From: Utricularia gibba
Lineage: Eukaryota > Streptophyta > Magnoliopsida > Lamiales > Lentibulariaceae
Length of the DNA: 64,000 nucleotides
Reading direction: 5' to 3'
Assembly (NCBI GenBank): GCA_002189035.1
Contig: NEEC01000018.1
Location: forward strand, 2,170,001 to 2,234,000
The stretch's first letter is position 1. The number at the start of each line of letters is the position of its first letter. Shown here piece after piece: positions 1 through 11,865 of this stretch. The notes beneath the pieces were generated by a model that was given only the letters and a program-made list of their open reading frames with translations, was not told where the DNA came from and ran no database searches. Both the position numbers and the translations under genes were made by a program.

Positions 1-128
1 TTCACCTTCTATGCAGTTATTATTGACATGAGTTGGGATGATAAAAACACATGTATTGCTTAATTTTTCAGAGTGTTACCTTTAATTGCGAGGGGCATTT
101 TTTTTAGAAGTTTCATGAAAATTTTCAG

Positions 129-596
129 GACGTAGATATATTGTGGCTGCGTAATCCACTGCATCATTTCTTCCCGGAAGGGGATTTTCAGATGGCATGC
201 GACTTCTACAGGTTTGGACCCACGGATAGGAGAAACAACCACAACTGCGGATTCATGTACATCAGGTCCAACCCCAGGACAATACGATTCCTCAAATTCT
301 GGTACGACTCTCGAGATTATGATCTTTCAGATCACGAACAGAATGTGCTCTACGTACTCAAGTTCAATCCGGTAGTAGATGAGATGAACATGACGATGCG
401 CTTCTTCGATACTAACTACATCAGCACTTTCTGCCAGCCAAGTAGGGATCTGGATCATGTGGTGACCATGCACGCAAACTGTCGCGTTGGCCTCCGCGCG
501 AAACTCCGTGCTCTTACAGTCGTGCTCAACGACTGGAAGAGGTATATCACGTCGTCAGAGAGGAACAAATCTTGGTCAGTCACCAGGTTTCCTTAG
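129..596 (+). CDS. GT77-type nucleotide-diphospho-sugar transferase, last exon only (copy 1)
   Basis: This is the 468-nt final exon of a Golgi glycosyltransferase (Nucleotid_trans fold, CAZy GT77-like). It opens after a TTTTCAG acceptor with the DVDILWLRNP motif, whose DxD pair binds the metal and nucleotide-sugar, and ends at TAG 594-596. Exon length, splice position and closing residues (NKSWSVTRFP) match the complete gene at 6221-7702, so the two upstream exons must lie left of the window; bases 1-128 are intron. No frame damage is visible. The donor sugar cannot be read from sequence: characterised GT77 members are arabinosyl- or xylosyltransferases, but this At4g15970-like branch is poorly defined. 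Confidence 0.88.
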   Translation, partial: DVDILWLRNPLHHFFPEGDFQMACDFYRFGPTDRRNNHNCGFMYIRSNPRTIRFLKFWYDSRDYDLSDHEQNVLYVLKFNPVVDEMNMTMRFFDTNYISTFCQPSRDLDHVVTMHANCRVGLRAKLRALTVVLNDWKRYITSSERNKSWSVTRFP

Positions 597-1532
597 TGAT
601 CTGTATCGTTTATATTTGTTATTTGAACACAGTGTTTGCTGTGGTGCCTCATTGTTTTGGGATGAAGAGGTTAACCATTCAATCGTCCACAATCTCAGAG
701 AGCAATAAATAAGAAACAGTATCATTATATGCTAAATAAATAAGCAAAAGTTTTATATGTGATGTTCTTCTTCTTCATCATTCGTGAAACTCTGCATGCG
801 CGCTTGGAAGTTGGAACGTTGTAAGGACCAATCTCAAACCATAACCCTAAATCCCATAAAATAAAATGATATTAATGGAAATCATATTGATTATAAATAC
901 GAATAGTTCGAAATTCTTATAGTCAAACCATTTGTTTCGTGAAATTTGTTGATGTTTCGTTCTTTGGCGATCAAATTCCAACAAGTTTCGTCCACTTGAG
1001 TTGAACCTGAATACAAATGCATTGTTTGTTATTGGACAAACTATCAAAATGATACCTTTAGTAGTAATTATATGTGCTTATTATAAAATGTTCTTTTGTT
1101 TTCTTATCGCTTTTTTACTGTTTTTCATCTCCAGATGATTTTCTTTGTCCATTTGTGGTTTCTCGGGACTATCTTGCCGCCATTTGTCCTGGTTGGCAGA
1201 AGTCACATTAAAACCTAAAACTGGAAAATGGATTACGAATTTATATTTGTGTATTGACTTGGTCTGTTATTTTCTCCTTTTTCTTTTCCGTGACACGATC
1301 TGAATCAGGGCACAGGATCAAAATGATGCTCGAAAATATTCCGGCGGCTTGAGTGGTAACGAAAATACCCGTATAACACGGCACAAAATAACAAGTAGCA
1401 CCCCAGGTTCACTTCAAACCAACGAGTCGTACAACGACTTTTTATTATCTTCAGCACAGATCGACAGAAACTCTTACAAAAGGTCCATACTTAGCATTGA
1501 AACAGGGACGCAAATGTTCGCCTCTCAGAACA
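597..1532. other. Intergenic, nothing recognised
   Basis: The 3' flank of GT77 copy 1 meets the 3' flank of the convergent methyltransferase gene. I see AT-rich sequence and no open frame with family resemblance on either strand. Confidence 0.5.
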
Positions 1533-2779
1533 TTAGGATAAGATCCAATGTTCGCCGTGGACGCCCACTCGCAATCCATGAATCTTAGCAAATAGGTTAA
1601 CCGCTCTGTTCACACCATCCATAACAACATCGTGGCCAAAGAGGACACCACCAGGGCGCAATACCTGTTGTACAGACATTACATATGGTAACAATAACGT
1701 CATCCAACACCAGTCAGGCACTATAGAAACTTGTATATATACATATTAAACACATCCTATCATTTTATCCAGGGACTACTCTCCAGAAAAGATTCTAACA
1801 GCCGGGGTATCACCCTAACTGAGTCAATCTTTGGAACACTGGTTTGGATTTTGTTTTCTAATTTCGCATTTTCAGGAGATTTTTCTGAACATTAAATAGA
1901 AAAATATAATTCTTGCAAATGGTAGGTTGATTAGTAGGAGCAAAAAGTTTCATGGATTATATTTACCTTGTAGCCGTTGTTGATGTCATCCCAGGCGGAG
2001 TGGAAGTCGTGGGCGGCATCGATCTCAACCAGGTCACCGTAAATACCCCAGGCACAGAGAGCATCGAGGGCACTTGTTGAAGAGAAGGGTAGAAATATGA
2101 TGTTTTCGGTGGCATTGGCAAGAGCAACATTCATCATGTACTGTTGGAGAAGGATGCTGTCACCGTTGAGCATTTTAATGGCTGGCCCATTGCCAGTATC
2201 AGCAAGCAAAGGCCAACCACGGAAGTCGTCAACACAGATGATTTGGGTGCCGAGACCTAATTTATTTGTGAGTGCCGCCATGTGCGTTGCCGATGCCCCC
2301 AGAAACGACCCGACTTCGATTATGGTCTTGGGCATGACCTTTCTTATCAGGTGCTCGAACACTGGATTGTGTGAGCCCCATACAACTTTCCAATCACGGC
2401 GTAGGTGCGGCGCCAAGTGCGGCGGAGGGAAATTCTGCCAGGGTGATACCCCGGCAAACACCTTATCGATAATTTTTCGACGCTCGGTGCCCTTGGGGAC
2501 GGCGCTGCTACACTTGATGTAGCTGAAATCATTGTGATCATCAATGGTAGTAGTGACGGTTTTTTGAGGAGGATTGATATGGTAATTAGATATGTATCCC
2601 AAAGTAAAACCGGTAACGATGAGGATGACTAAAATAGCTGGCCAAGCAACTTTCCTGGCTTCCTCGTTCGACGGGGATCTGTTCGCAGGGCGAAGCGAAG
2701 GAAGCAGTTGATTTGGATCAATATCCTCTTTCATTTTTCCTTCTTCTCCGTATACTCTCGATAGACGAGAGAAGGCCAT
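1533..2779 (-). CDS. Membrane-anchored class I SAM-dependent methyltransferase (copy 1)
   Basis: Two exons, complement(join(1533..1664,1967..2779)), give 314 residues. A short cytosolic N-terminus leads to one membrane segment near residues 45-63, then a Rossmann methyltransferase domain of the Methyltransf_24 kind. Motif I is IIEVGSFLGASATHM near 153-167, the acidic strand is ICVDDF near 181-186, and the later motifs are LVEIDAAHDFHSAW and LRPGGVLFGHD. A type II topology suggests Golgi or ER lumenal methylation of a glycan or small molecule; the substrate is unknown. The single 302-bp intron lies before the LRPGG motif, whereas copies 2 and 3 have two introns at other places. Met16 (near 2734) is an alternative start. 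A hAT element abuts the start codon. Confidence 0.85.
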
Positions 2780-2786
2780 TTATAAC

Positions 2787-3506
2787 TACGGATGGCAAAA
2801 TGGATAATCCGGCCCACTACCCGTCAGATATCCGCCTTGTTTATTACCCGCGAGAGTCAGGTAGCGGGTAATGGGGCAGGTAGCAAAATTACCTCTACCC
2901 GACCCGCTGCCCACCTTATTATATGTTTTAAAAATTAAAATTCGTTTATTATTTAAATTTATAAATAGTAAATTGTATTTTAAAATAAGAATTTATATAT
3001 AAAAATTAGGATTTTAATGAAACCATTGAACATCGATCATTACTATACTGTTGGCCTATCCTCAATTTTTCATTTCCATTTTATATGTTAGGATCCACCA
3101 TGTTTAATTTAGTTATCACTTTCAATGATTTTTTTTGTTTATTCATAGGATTCATCATGTTTTTTTTGTTTTTTTCCTTGTAAATACTTGTGTTGCGTAG
3201 TCTGAATTAAAAACAAGAGAACTAAGATCTAGGGAAATATTAATTTTTACTCTATTTGCTTTTTTTTTTGTCAATACTTGTGTTTCAGCCATCATAATGA
3301 CATCAAGGAAAATGTCCAATTTGCCCCTCTTAGTTCTTGCAAGATCTAGGAATGGCAGGCGGGCGGGCGGGTAGTGGGGCGGGCAGCGGGGCGGGTAAGT
3401 GGATGAAACAAGCAGGGCGGGGCAGGTAGCGGTGGGCAGTTTAGGTGGCGGAGCGGGTAGCGGGTAAGAGTCTACCTGCCCCATATCCGCCCCGCTGCCA
3501 TTCCTA
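2787..3506. mobile_element. Non-autonomous hAT-type DNA transposon, 720 bp
   Basis: The 8-bp sequence TTTATAAC occurs at 2779-2786 and again at 3507-3514, a hAT-type target-site duplication. The ends are imperfect inverted repeats (left TACGGATGGCA, right reverse complement TAGGAATGGCA), followed on each side by GGGCGGGT-rich subterminal repeats at about 2805-2925 and 3355-3500. The centre is AT-rich with no transposase frame. The left target copy overlaps the first base of the methyltransferase start codon. Confidence 0.85.
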
Positions 3507-6220
3507 TTTATAACTTCTAGAGTCTAATGCTTACCCAACCACATCCTTGGATGGGGAAAAATGAAATTTTATCTGAAAAAAATTTTGTACATTGTAAATG
3601 TATATTAAATTTTAGAATTGTTATTTTATTTTTTGGAAGGTAGCTAAATATTTTTTTTAATAAAAATTGATTTTTAAGAATTAATTTAAGATTTAAATTC
3701 ATAATTATATTAATTCTTTTATAAATAATTACAACCAATATGATTCTTCAAATAAATTCTTTGTTACAATCAGTACTATTTTTTTATTCAACTAAATTAT
3801 TGAAATACTTTAATTTTTAATTATAATATAAATATAAATATATTTAAACTATGCTAATAATATAAAATATCATTTACATATTTATATATTATTTTTATAA
3901 AATGAATATAATTTTCAAATTTTTAAATTAATAAAATATGATTTTTAATAATTGTGAGTAAATATGTTACATTTAAAACATGAATGAATCTACAATAATT
4001 ATATTAATTCTTATTTTATCATGATTTTTAATTTTATTAAAATCATTTTTTAAAGTAGTTTTACTAAACGTTGCCTATATTGATAGGGGTCATTTTTGTA
4101 AAAAAAATTATATATATCAGTTTTTATTAGGCAATAAATATGTAGCTAGAAGGGAAACCCTTATTTTGCATGAAATTAAACCCTATTGGCTCAGCAACAA
4201 AAAGGCCACACTCTCAAAACACACACACACAGAGATTGTGTTTTCTTTTAAAAAAGCAAGATGTTAGAACTGCAATCTCTGGCTTATGCTTATTTTGCCA
4301 TTATTCTTTATTAACTCATCCAAGGCTTGTGCTAAAATACCTAACGTGCAAGAAACCTAGATTGTGCCCTAACTGGACTACAAACAAACATAGCTTCATC
4401 TTATTACATTTGACCTTAATGCATGCTCAAAGTGGGCTACCCACAAACATGTGTATAGGCATTAATGTGAACCGAAAGTCAGTGCACAGGTAGATACAAA
4501 TGTAGATTCATCTATTTAAATAAATGCAAATTTATTAATATGAATACAAATAAATGTTGCATTTACTGACAAACTTTCGGCAAATTGTGAAGTATACACA
4601 TTTATTAGAAAATTTCTTAATTATTTTTTATACTACCAGATTTTCAAGTTCCTTTTAAAAAATTTAATCAAAAACAAAATAAGATATTTCAAAAAATAAA
4701 TTTGAATTAATATTTTCAACTACTGTTATTCTCACACTACAATAACCTCAGCGATAGAAAAATTTTGTAATTAACATATCTTGAAAAATCATATGATTCA
4801 CAAATAATATGATGAAATTTATGGCAGATTGTAAATTTAGATTTGATATATGGAAAATAGCAATATATACGATATAGATTTAAAATTTGATATACATCTG
4901 ATTGTCAATACAATTACATACATTTTTCCCCATTATTGTTACAAACTCTACACATACAGACGAGTTAGAGAAATTAAATTGAGTTTCAATTTGAAATGGT
5001 GGCACACCACCTTCATACAAACTCTACAACACACACACACACACACATATATATGTATATACATACATATATGTGTGTGTGTTCTCTACGATTTTTTCGT
5101 ATGTCGGCTCCGTTGAGTTTAATTATGATCGTTTCGATTCTCCAATGTGTAAGTGGTGTGCCACCATACTCTTTCTTAGATCAATCCTGCGAAGTACAAG
5201 AAAATAGCAACCCTAAGCTTATTCAACAACAATGAGTTAAAACTGACAACCACTTTCGCTGTTAAATTCAGAAAGTGCTTAGCCATTCATATCCGAAGGA
5301 AGTGCCAAAATAGCAAGTCTAAAACCTTCTAAAATGCGAAAGCATAAAGAAAATCAGCAACCATAAAAAACAAATTCAAGAAAATGTTCTTCTCCAGTTC
5401 ATGCATGCACTGTATGAGTCCTTCCCCCTCGGTCCAGGAATCGCCTTCTCTCGAATGTTTCCAGCTCCCTCGGATATTCATCTTGCGTGTTGGTCTTTAT
5501 ATCAGAGTGAAAAGGAAGGATACAGTAATACTGAAAAAAAAATATAAGACGAACGAAAACTTACGCAAGGAAAGAATTGCACTTGTGCAGGATCCCAAAG
5601 ATAGCGCAGGGTTCGGAATATATTAGGCAAGAAAAGAATGCATCTTGGATATGATATAGAAACTCTTGTCTTGAGTTTGAGGAATGAAATGTTGAAATTA
5701 AGGATTCAATGTATCGATCAAACACATGTGAAACATAGGTAAATAAGAAAAAATACATCACAAATATTAGACTTAATTAATTATTAATAATTTTTTATTT
5801 CTTATAACTTGAAGATTTCATTTCAATTTTTCGATGTGGAATTATTTATTTTAATATGGCATACATTTTTCATTAATATTCTATTAAAAATAATTATTGA
5901 AATGCATCCAATGATAAGTTTTTCTCCATGGAGTTGTATCCATATTCGTAGTTGATTAATGTCGCTATATGCTGGTATTTTTGTTTAAAAAATAAATTCG
6001 TTGACTATGTATATTATTTTATTAATTATATCCCAGTGTACATTATTAACCCCCCGTGTGTGTTGTCTGCATGTTAATCTGGTCGTTTTGATCCATGGGG
6101 TTCCGTACCTCTGTTAGGTTTCAGTTGCATACCTGTATAAATGGTGCGGTCATTACGTAGCTAACCCATTCATAGCATTGTTGAGGCCGAGAAAACACTG
6201 GAGCTTCGACCCAAAATCAA
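3507..6220. other. Long AT-rich intergenic region
   Basis: This separates the divergent methyltransferase (minus) and GT77 copy 2 (plus), so it should hold both promoters, the methyltransferase one displaced by the hAT insertion. No coding frame here resembles a known family. The only clear structure is the microsatellite palindrome at 5028-5082. Poly-A/T tracts are common. Confidence 0.55.
5028..5082. repeat. Palindromic (AC)n-(AT)n-(GT)n microsatellite
   Basis: About nine AC units run into alternating AT and end in about six GT units, so the whole tract is close to its own reverse complement and could extrude as a hairpin or cruciform. Confidence 0.85.
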
Positions 6221-7702
6221 ATGAGTTCGCCAGTGGCGGGAGGTAGTACCTCCTCCTCCCTGGACTCCCACGGCGATCCAAGTAATCTTAGGAAACGCCG
6301 CCTTTTCATTGTCGCCGGAAGGGATGTTGAGTTGACCGTGATAATATTTGTAGTAATAAGTCTCCTTGTTATCACTGCAAGACGACTTACACATGGTGAT
6401 TCCAAGCTGGTGTTAAGGAGATCTTCTACAACTGCATCCGGATATTGTGATCTCGCCAGGGAGCCCCCGGTAAGATAATCATCTCTCTCCGCGTGCGACT
6501 ACTGGTACTGATTTATCACTAGAATTATTCAACTCCGTTGCATAAGCTAGCCAGATGTGTAACTGGTTTACGACGTAAGCTGGCAAGTAACCTTAGTGAA
6601 CTGAAAATTTTGTGGGAGACAGTTCACAGCAGATAAGCAGAAGCTGAAGAACATGTTAGAAGATGCGGTGATGGAAGACAAGAAGACAGTGATTTTAACA
6701 ACTATAAACGATGCCTGGACGGAACCAAATTCGACCTTTGATTTGTTCCTCGAGAGCTTTCGAGTTGGAAATCAGACTCAACACCTACTCAACCATATGG
6801 TACTTTTCTCGTACGACCAAGTTGCATATTATCGCTGCTTGGCATTAAACCTCCATTGCTTCCCACTGCACACCGACAATGACTTTGGTGGCGATAGGGT
6901 TTTTATGGACGCAGAATACTTAAACATGAATTGGGGAAGGCTTGATCTTCTGAGAATCGTGCTTGAGTTGGGATACGATTTCGTTTTCACGGTAAATGGC
7001 TTCATCTTCTATCCAGTTACTATTAACATAAACCTGTATCATTAATTCTACTTTCATTGCTCCATCGACAACGTTGCATCGTAAGTTGTGGAATGCATGA
7101 AAATCTCATTCCTATAGTTTTCCCCTTTTGAAAATTCACCAATTTTGTGTCTCGTGTGTGGTTAATTTTTTAGGTTTTCAACATTTTCCCTTTGTATCAT
7201 TTTATCGAAGCGTCATATTGCTGAATATTTTCAGGATGTGGATATACTGTGGCTGCGTAATCCAATGCATCACTTCTACCCCGAAGGCAATTTTCAGATG
7301 GCATGTGACTCCTACAAGTTCAATTCCACCGATAGGAGAAACGTCCAAAACTGTGGATTCTTTTACATTAGATCCCATCCTAAAACCATAAAATTCTTCA
7401 AATTCTGGTACAATTATCGCGATTACTATAACGGAGCTCATGAGCAAAGTGCACTCGACGATCTCAAGTTCCATCCCCTGGTAGATGAGATGAACATGAC
7501 GATGCGCTTCTTCGATACTAACTACATCAGCACTTTCTGCGAACCAAGCAAGGATCTGGATCATGTGGTGACCATGCATGCAAACTGTCGTGTTGGACTC
7601 CCCACCAAACTCCGTCCTCTTACCATCGTGCTCAACGACTGGAAGAGGTATATCGCCTCGTCGGAGAGGAACAAATCCTGGTCAGTCACCAGGTTTCCTT
7701 AG
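6221..7702 (+). CDS. GT77-type nucleotide-diphospho-sugar transferase (copy 2, complete)
   Basis: Three exons, join(6221..6469,6623..6991,7235..7702), all in phase 0, encode 361 residues. The protein is a type II Golgi enzyme: a basic cytosolic tail, a membrane anchor near residues 37-53, a stem with an EDAVMEDKKTVI segment, then the Nucleotid_trans catalytic domain. Exon 3 opens with DVDILWLRNP; the DxD at about 207-209 is the expected nucleotide-sugar and metal ligand. The exon 2 acceptor at 6622/6623 was chosen because it aligns residue for residue with copies 3 and 4. The tail of copy 1 is nearly the same sequence, so copies 1 and 2 are close tandem duplicates. It converges on copy 3. Confidence 0.92.
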
Positions 7703-8660
7703 TCATCTGCATCGCTTATATTTGTTATTGCTGTGGTACTTCATTTTAAGCTGTAATGTTGACACCAACGCGAATAAGATTCTAATTCCCCACTAAAATA
7801 ATTATTTATCTGTTTTTTAGCAATTAATTTAGACGTGGAATAAGTTATAGAAAATCTATTTTTGTAAAACAAAAAAAAAAAAAAAATCTGAGTAGCCGCT
7901 GTAATGTCTTTAGATGCGTACACATGAGTCTGGTGGTGTGTGCGACTCTAGTTCCATTACTTCACCATGTTTGCAATTTTTAATTCTGAGTACGAGTAGC
8001 CGCTTTGAGGCTTGAGGAACCAAGTAAATGGACTGACTACTCACTACTAGTGTTGATCTTCACTCTTTTAAAACTCGGGTTCAATTCGATAACTCGAATT
8101 CAGGGTTATTTGGATTCAATTCAATTATTTTATAAAAAATTTAAAAATATTTAAATTATTTTTATTTGAATTCATTGAAATTAAAGATTTGATGAATCGA
8201 ATGACCACACCTAAACCATAAGTGCACATCAAATATGAATCACATTAAAAAAAATTAAGTCCAATCGATTATTAATAATTTATAATTTTTTATATAATTA
8301 TCTATTTCAATTTTATTTTCCGATGTAAGATTAATTGTACTAATAGAATTCAATTCAATTCATTATAAAAAGTGTTTAATTAAAAATCATATATAAATCA
8401 TAGTTTAACCCTATTTTAAAACAGTATTGATCTTACATCTTGCACTAGAACAATAAGACTTCAAATCAATTGTCTTCAAAATTGGTTTTGGTGTCAAAAA
8501 AATGTTTTCCAAATTGTTTGGTGAAGTCGTTTACTTTTCTTCCATGGCTCAAAAGTGGTTTCTGAGGAAAATCTGCCTTTTTTTCAAGCTGATTATGATT
8601 ATGACAACATTTTAGTATCCGTATCGCGCACGACATAGAACATGAATGACGTCGATCATA
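7703..8660. other. Intergenic between convergent GT77 copies 2 and 3
   Basis: Both genes end here tail to tail. The sequence is AT-rich with a poly-A tract near 7871. The stretch at about 8535-8605 reappears near 36565-36630, downstream of GT77 copy 4, and marks the 3' flank of a duplicated segment. Confidence 0.5.
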
Positions 8661-10202
8661 CTAAGGAAACCCAGCCACGGACCAGTTCTTCGCGGAGGGT
8701 TCGTTTTTTGGTGAAGCAATATACCTCTTCCAGTCACTCAGGACGATCTTGAGGCCTCGTAGCTTTACCTGCATTCCAACGCGACAATTCGCATGCATGG
8801 TCACAACTGTATCAAGATCCTTGCTTGGCTCGCAGAAAGTGCTGATGTAGCTCGTATTGAAGAACCGCATCGTCATGTTGACCCGAGCTATGAATGGGCT
8901 GAATTTGATGCGGTTAAGCACATCCTGCTCGTTCACTCCAGGGAAGTAAACCTGAGCATGGTTCCAGAACTTAAAAAATTTTATAGTTCTGTTGCTGGAT
9001 TTCACGTAGAGGAATCCACAGTTGGGGCTGTTTCTCCTGTCTGTGGAGCCGAACTTGTTAGAGTCGCACGCGATCTGGAAATCACCATCCGGGTAGAAAT
9101 ATTGGAATGGATTGCGCAACCACATTATATCGACATCCTGAAATTTGAAGTTGGGTGAAACTTCTCTTAGCATGCGCTACAACACTCACAAAAGACAATG
9201 CAGTTGCAATGCTCTAAGAAATGCACGAGTGATGAAAAGCACCCAATGCCTTGTGCGATGCGCCGGGCGAATGTATGTGATTTACTTACCAGTTTTATCT
9301 GTCAAATCTCGAATTACATGCTTCTAATCAATTGAGGTAGTAAAAAAGGGTTCTTGCCATGGATGGCCAAGTGTTACCGTGAAGACGAAATCGTATCCCA
9401 ATTCAAGCACAGTTCCCAGAAGTTGAAGTCTTCTCCACATCATATAGAGGTAATCTGCGCTCATGAAAACCTTCTGACCGGACAAGTTAATGTCACTTTG
9501 TAGTGCATAGCAATGAAATCGTCCAGCCAGGCAACGAGAATATGCAATTTCATCAAACGCCACAAATACCATGTGGTTAATAAGCTTTTGAGTCTGATTT
9601 CCAATTCGAAAACTCTCGAGAAATAAATCGAGTGTTGAGTTGGGCTCCGTCCACGCTGCGTTTAAAATTGTTATAATCACTGTTTTCTTGTCCTCCATCA
9701 CCGCCTTCTCTAGTACCTTTTTGAGCTCCGCCTTCTCTTGAGTTTCCTGTTTCACAAAATATAGACAAACTAGCATTCAATTAAATTGGATATGGAATAA
9801 AAGTAACACAGATTTGAAGCTAAGAACTTCCCCAGAATGTGACCCCGCGGAATGACCATTTCATTCCCAATTCCCAAGTGTACTAGGAATGTTCCTCTTG
9901 TGATTTCGTTTGGAATCATAATAGATTGACTAGCCGATCACCTGGGAGTCTTTTGTGTGATAGCCTGATTCTGCTCCAGGACAAGATTCAGATGCGACGG
10001 AAGACGATTCCCGAAAGTACATCCTGAGATCACCATGGCCAAAGTGCCTTAGTGTGACAACAAGTATACTGATGACCACAAAAAGTATAACCATCGTCTC
10101 AACATCCCTCCCCACGACAAAAAATCTGCGCTTCTTCACAACACTCCGATTGTACTCCGAGTCGGGGGCTGAGCTGCTGCTCCCTTCCATCATGGAAGCC
10201 AT
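8661..10202 (-). CDS. GT77-type nucleotide-diphospho-sugar transferase (copy 3, complete)
   Basis: Exons complement(join(8661..9137,9378..9746,9942..10202)) give 368 residues with the same phase-0 layout as copy 2. The start is the ATG at 10202 (MASMMEG...), followed by a KKRRFFVV basic stop-transfer and a membrane anchor near residues 43-60. Exon 3 carries DVDIMWLRNPF, with the DxD near 211-213. The exon 1 donor is GTGATC after CAG, less usual than the GTAAGA of copy 2 but shared with copy 4. Copy 4, about 28 kb away on the same strand, is much closer to it than copy 2, so two subtypes exist. The catalytic domain looks intact; sugar specificity is unknown. Confidence 0.91.
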
Positions 10203-11865
10203 TTTTTTTTCCAAAGGAGTCAGCCCTATTGTCTTCTTAACTCGGAAATTATTTATAGTTAAAAGTACACAGATGCTAGGATGTTCATTGCAATTTTAGA
10301 TGCTGTAACCCCTACCATTTAAAAAAATAAACGAAAGCCAAAAAAAAAAAGCTTGCTACAACTTGCACCCGGTCGTTAACTTTTCAAAGGATGTTTGACT
10401 TTATTTTGTGTGAATGCTGGTTTCGATGGCATTTTCTTTGTGGAAAGTTAGTTGGGGTATTCTTTCAACTCCATGCCCATTGAAGGGATTCATGTTCTAA
10501 GACACAACCACATATGCCGATTACATTTCCCAAACGCTTTTTTCTCATCTTTTGGGACGTGTTATGCTTTGTTTCTTGATAATTATTTTTAATAAAACAG
10601 TAATTTGGTTTTCTATCTCTTTTTTTTTTTTTTTGAAAAAGAGTAGTTTCTAGATTTTTGTTCCTTTTGAAACAAACGTTACCAATGTTTGATTTTGAGA
10701 CGTTTTTCTTTTTATCAAAAGCACAAACTATTCTAAACAAATTCTAAGTCAGAGGACATCAGGTGTATACATAGGCTCGCCCCCACAAATATGAATTTTG
10801 TAATGGCGACATTCGCCTACTTTACTACATCCACGTTCGTGAGTCCCATCAATGATCCTCTCCCTCGTTTCCCTCTCTCTTTTACCATTTGTAATGACAA
10901 ATGGTAAAAATCTGAAATCGCCTATTTTCAAGAAAATCTGAAAGTTCGAGAAATTTTGATGAAATTTCAACGCATTGTGCACCACACGAATTACCACATG
11001 CCTGATTTGGTATTTGGTATGCCTAATTTTTTGCTCCCGCGGGATGTGGGGAATTGGTCCTACACAAACTTGATATACGAGACTTCATCACATGGAGCTA
11101 TGAACTTGGAACTCCACAGCTACGGGTCCAATACACCCTTTAGCACCGTTTATCTAAGTCCATAATTAAGTTTCCAGGAATACAATGGAGAAAACTATCT
11201 GTTCGATGATTAAATTGTTTTTTAATATTTCCCTCAAATTTCAATTTCGTAATACTAATATAGCACGATGAGAGTACTTGCAGTCCCAAAGCATGGCCTT
11301 GCTTCATTAAATACGCAGACCCAGTATTTCAGGAGACGAGAACATGAGTAATGACACATTAATTAGCATTGAGAGTAATCTAAAAGCATCTAGAGATTAG
11401 GGCAGTGGCACATAAAGACCCAAGAGAAACCCTATTAGGGGAGCACCTCCCTCCCACCTATTCACAGTTCAGTTCGTGACGGTGCCCTCTAAACATCTAG
11501 CTTTGCATCTAGTTACCTACGCTTCTCTCTTTTTATTTGACTTTGGGTTTCATTTATTTTCATTAATGCTACAACGCTGCCCTAAACGGGAATGCCTATT
11601 CTTCTTGAAGCAGCAGTGATCGAATTCAGCTTTGGCTGCGTGCACTACTACTAAAATTGTCCTTCAGCTCCATCTTGTTATCCACCAGCAGCCGGTCCTC
11701 TCTTTGCCACCATGAACTCAGAAATTGCTTCTGTTTTTTTTAATCAGCAAATATTGTTTTTTTTAAAGATAAAAACATGCTATTTGGAATAAATTGTACT
11801 TCTATAGAAACACTCAATGAATCAGTTTTGATATCAAGTACGAACGATAAAAAAAAATTAAAAAT
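10203..11865. other. Intergenic upstream of GT77 copy 3
   Basis: Promoter side of GT77 copy 3, then AT-rich sequence. An inverted CCATTTGTAATGACAAATGG lies at about 10884-10903. I find no supportable gene. Confidence 0.45.

Noticed and set aside
8793..9158. Open frame on the strand opposite GT77 copy 3 exon 3 (and the same opposite copy 4, 36819-37145)
   Set aside because: It mirrors conserved codons of the real exon and has no family resemblance; a shadow frame.
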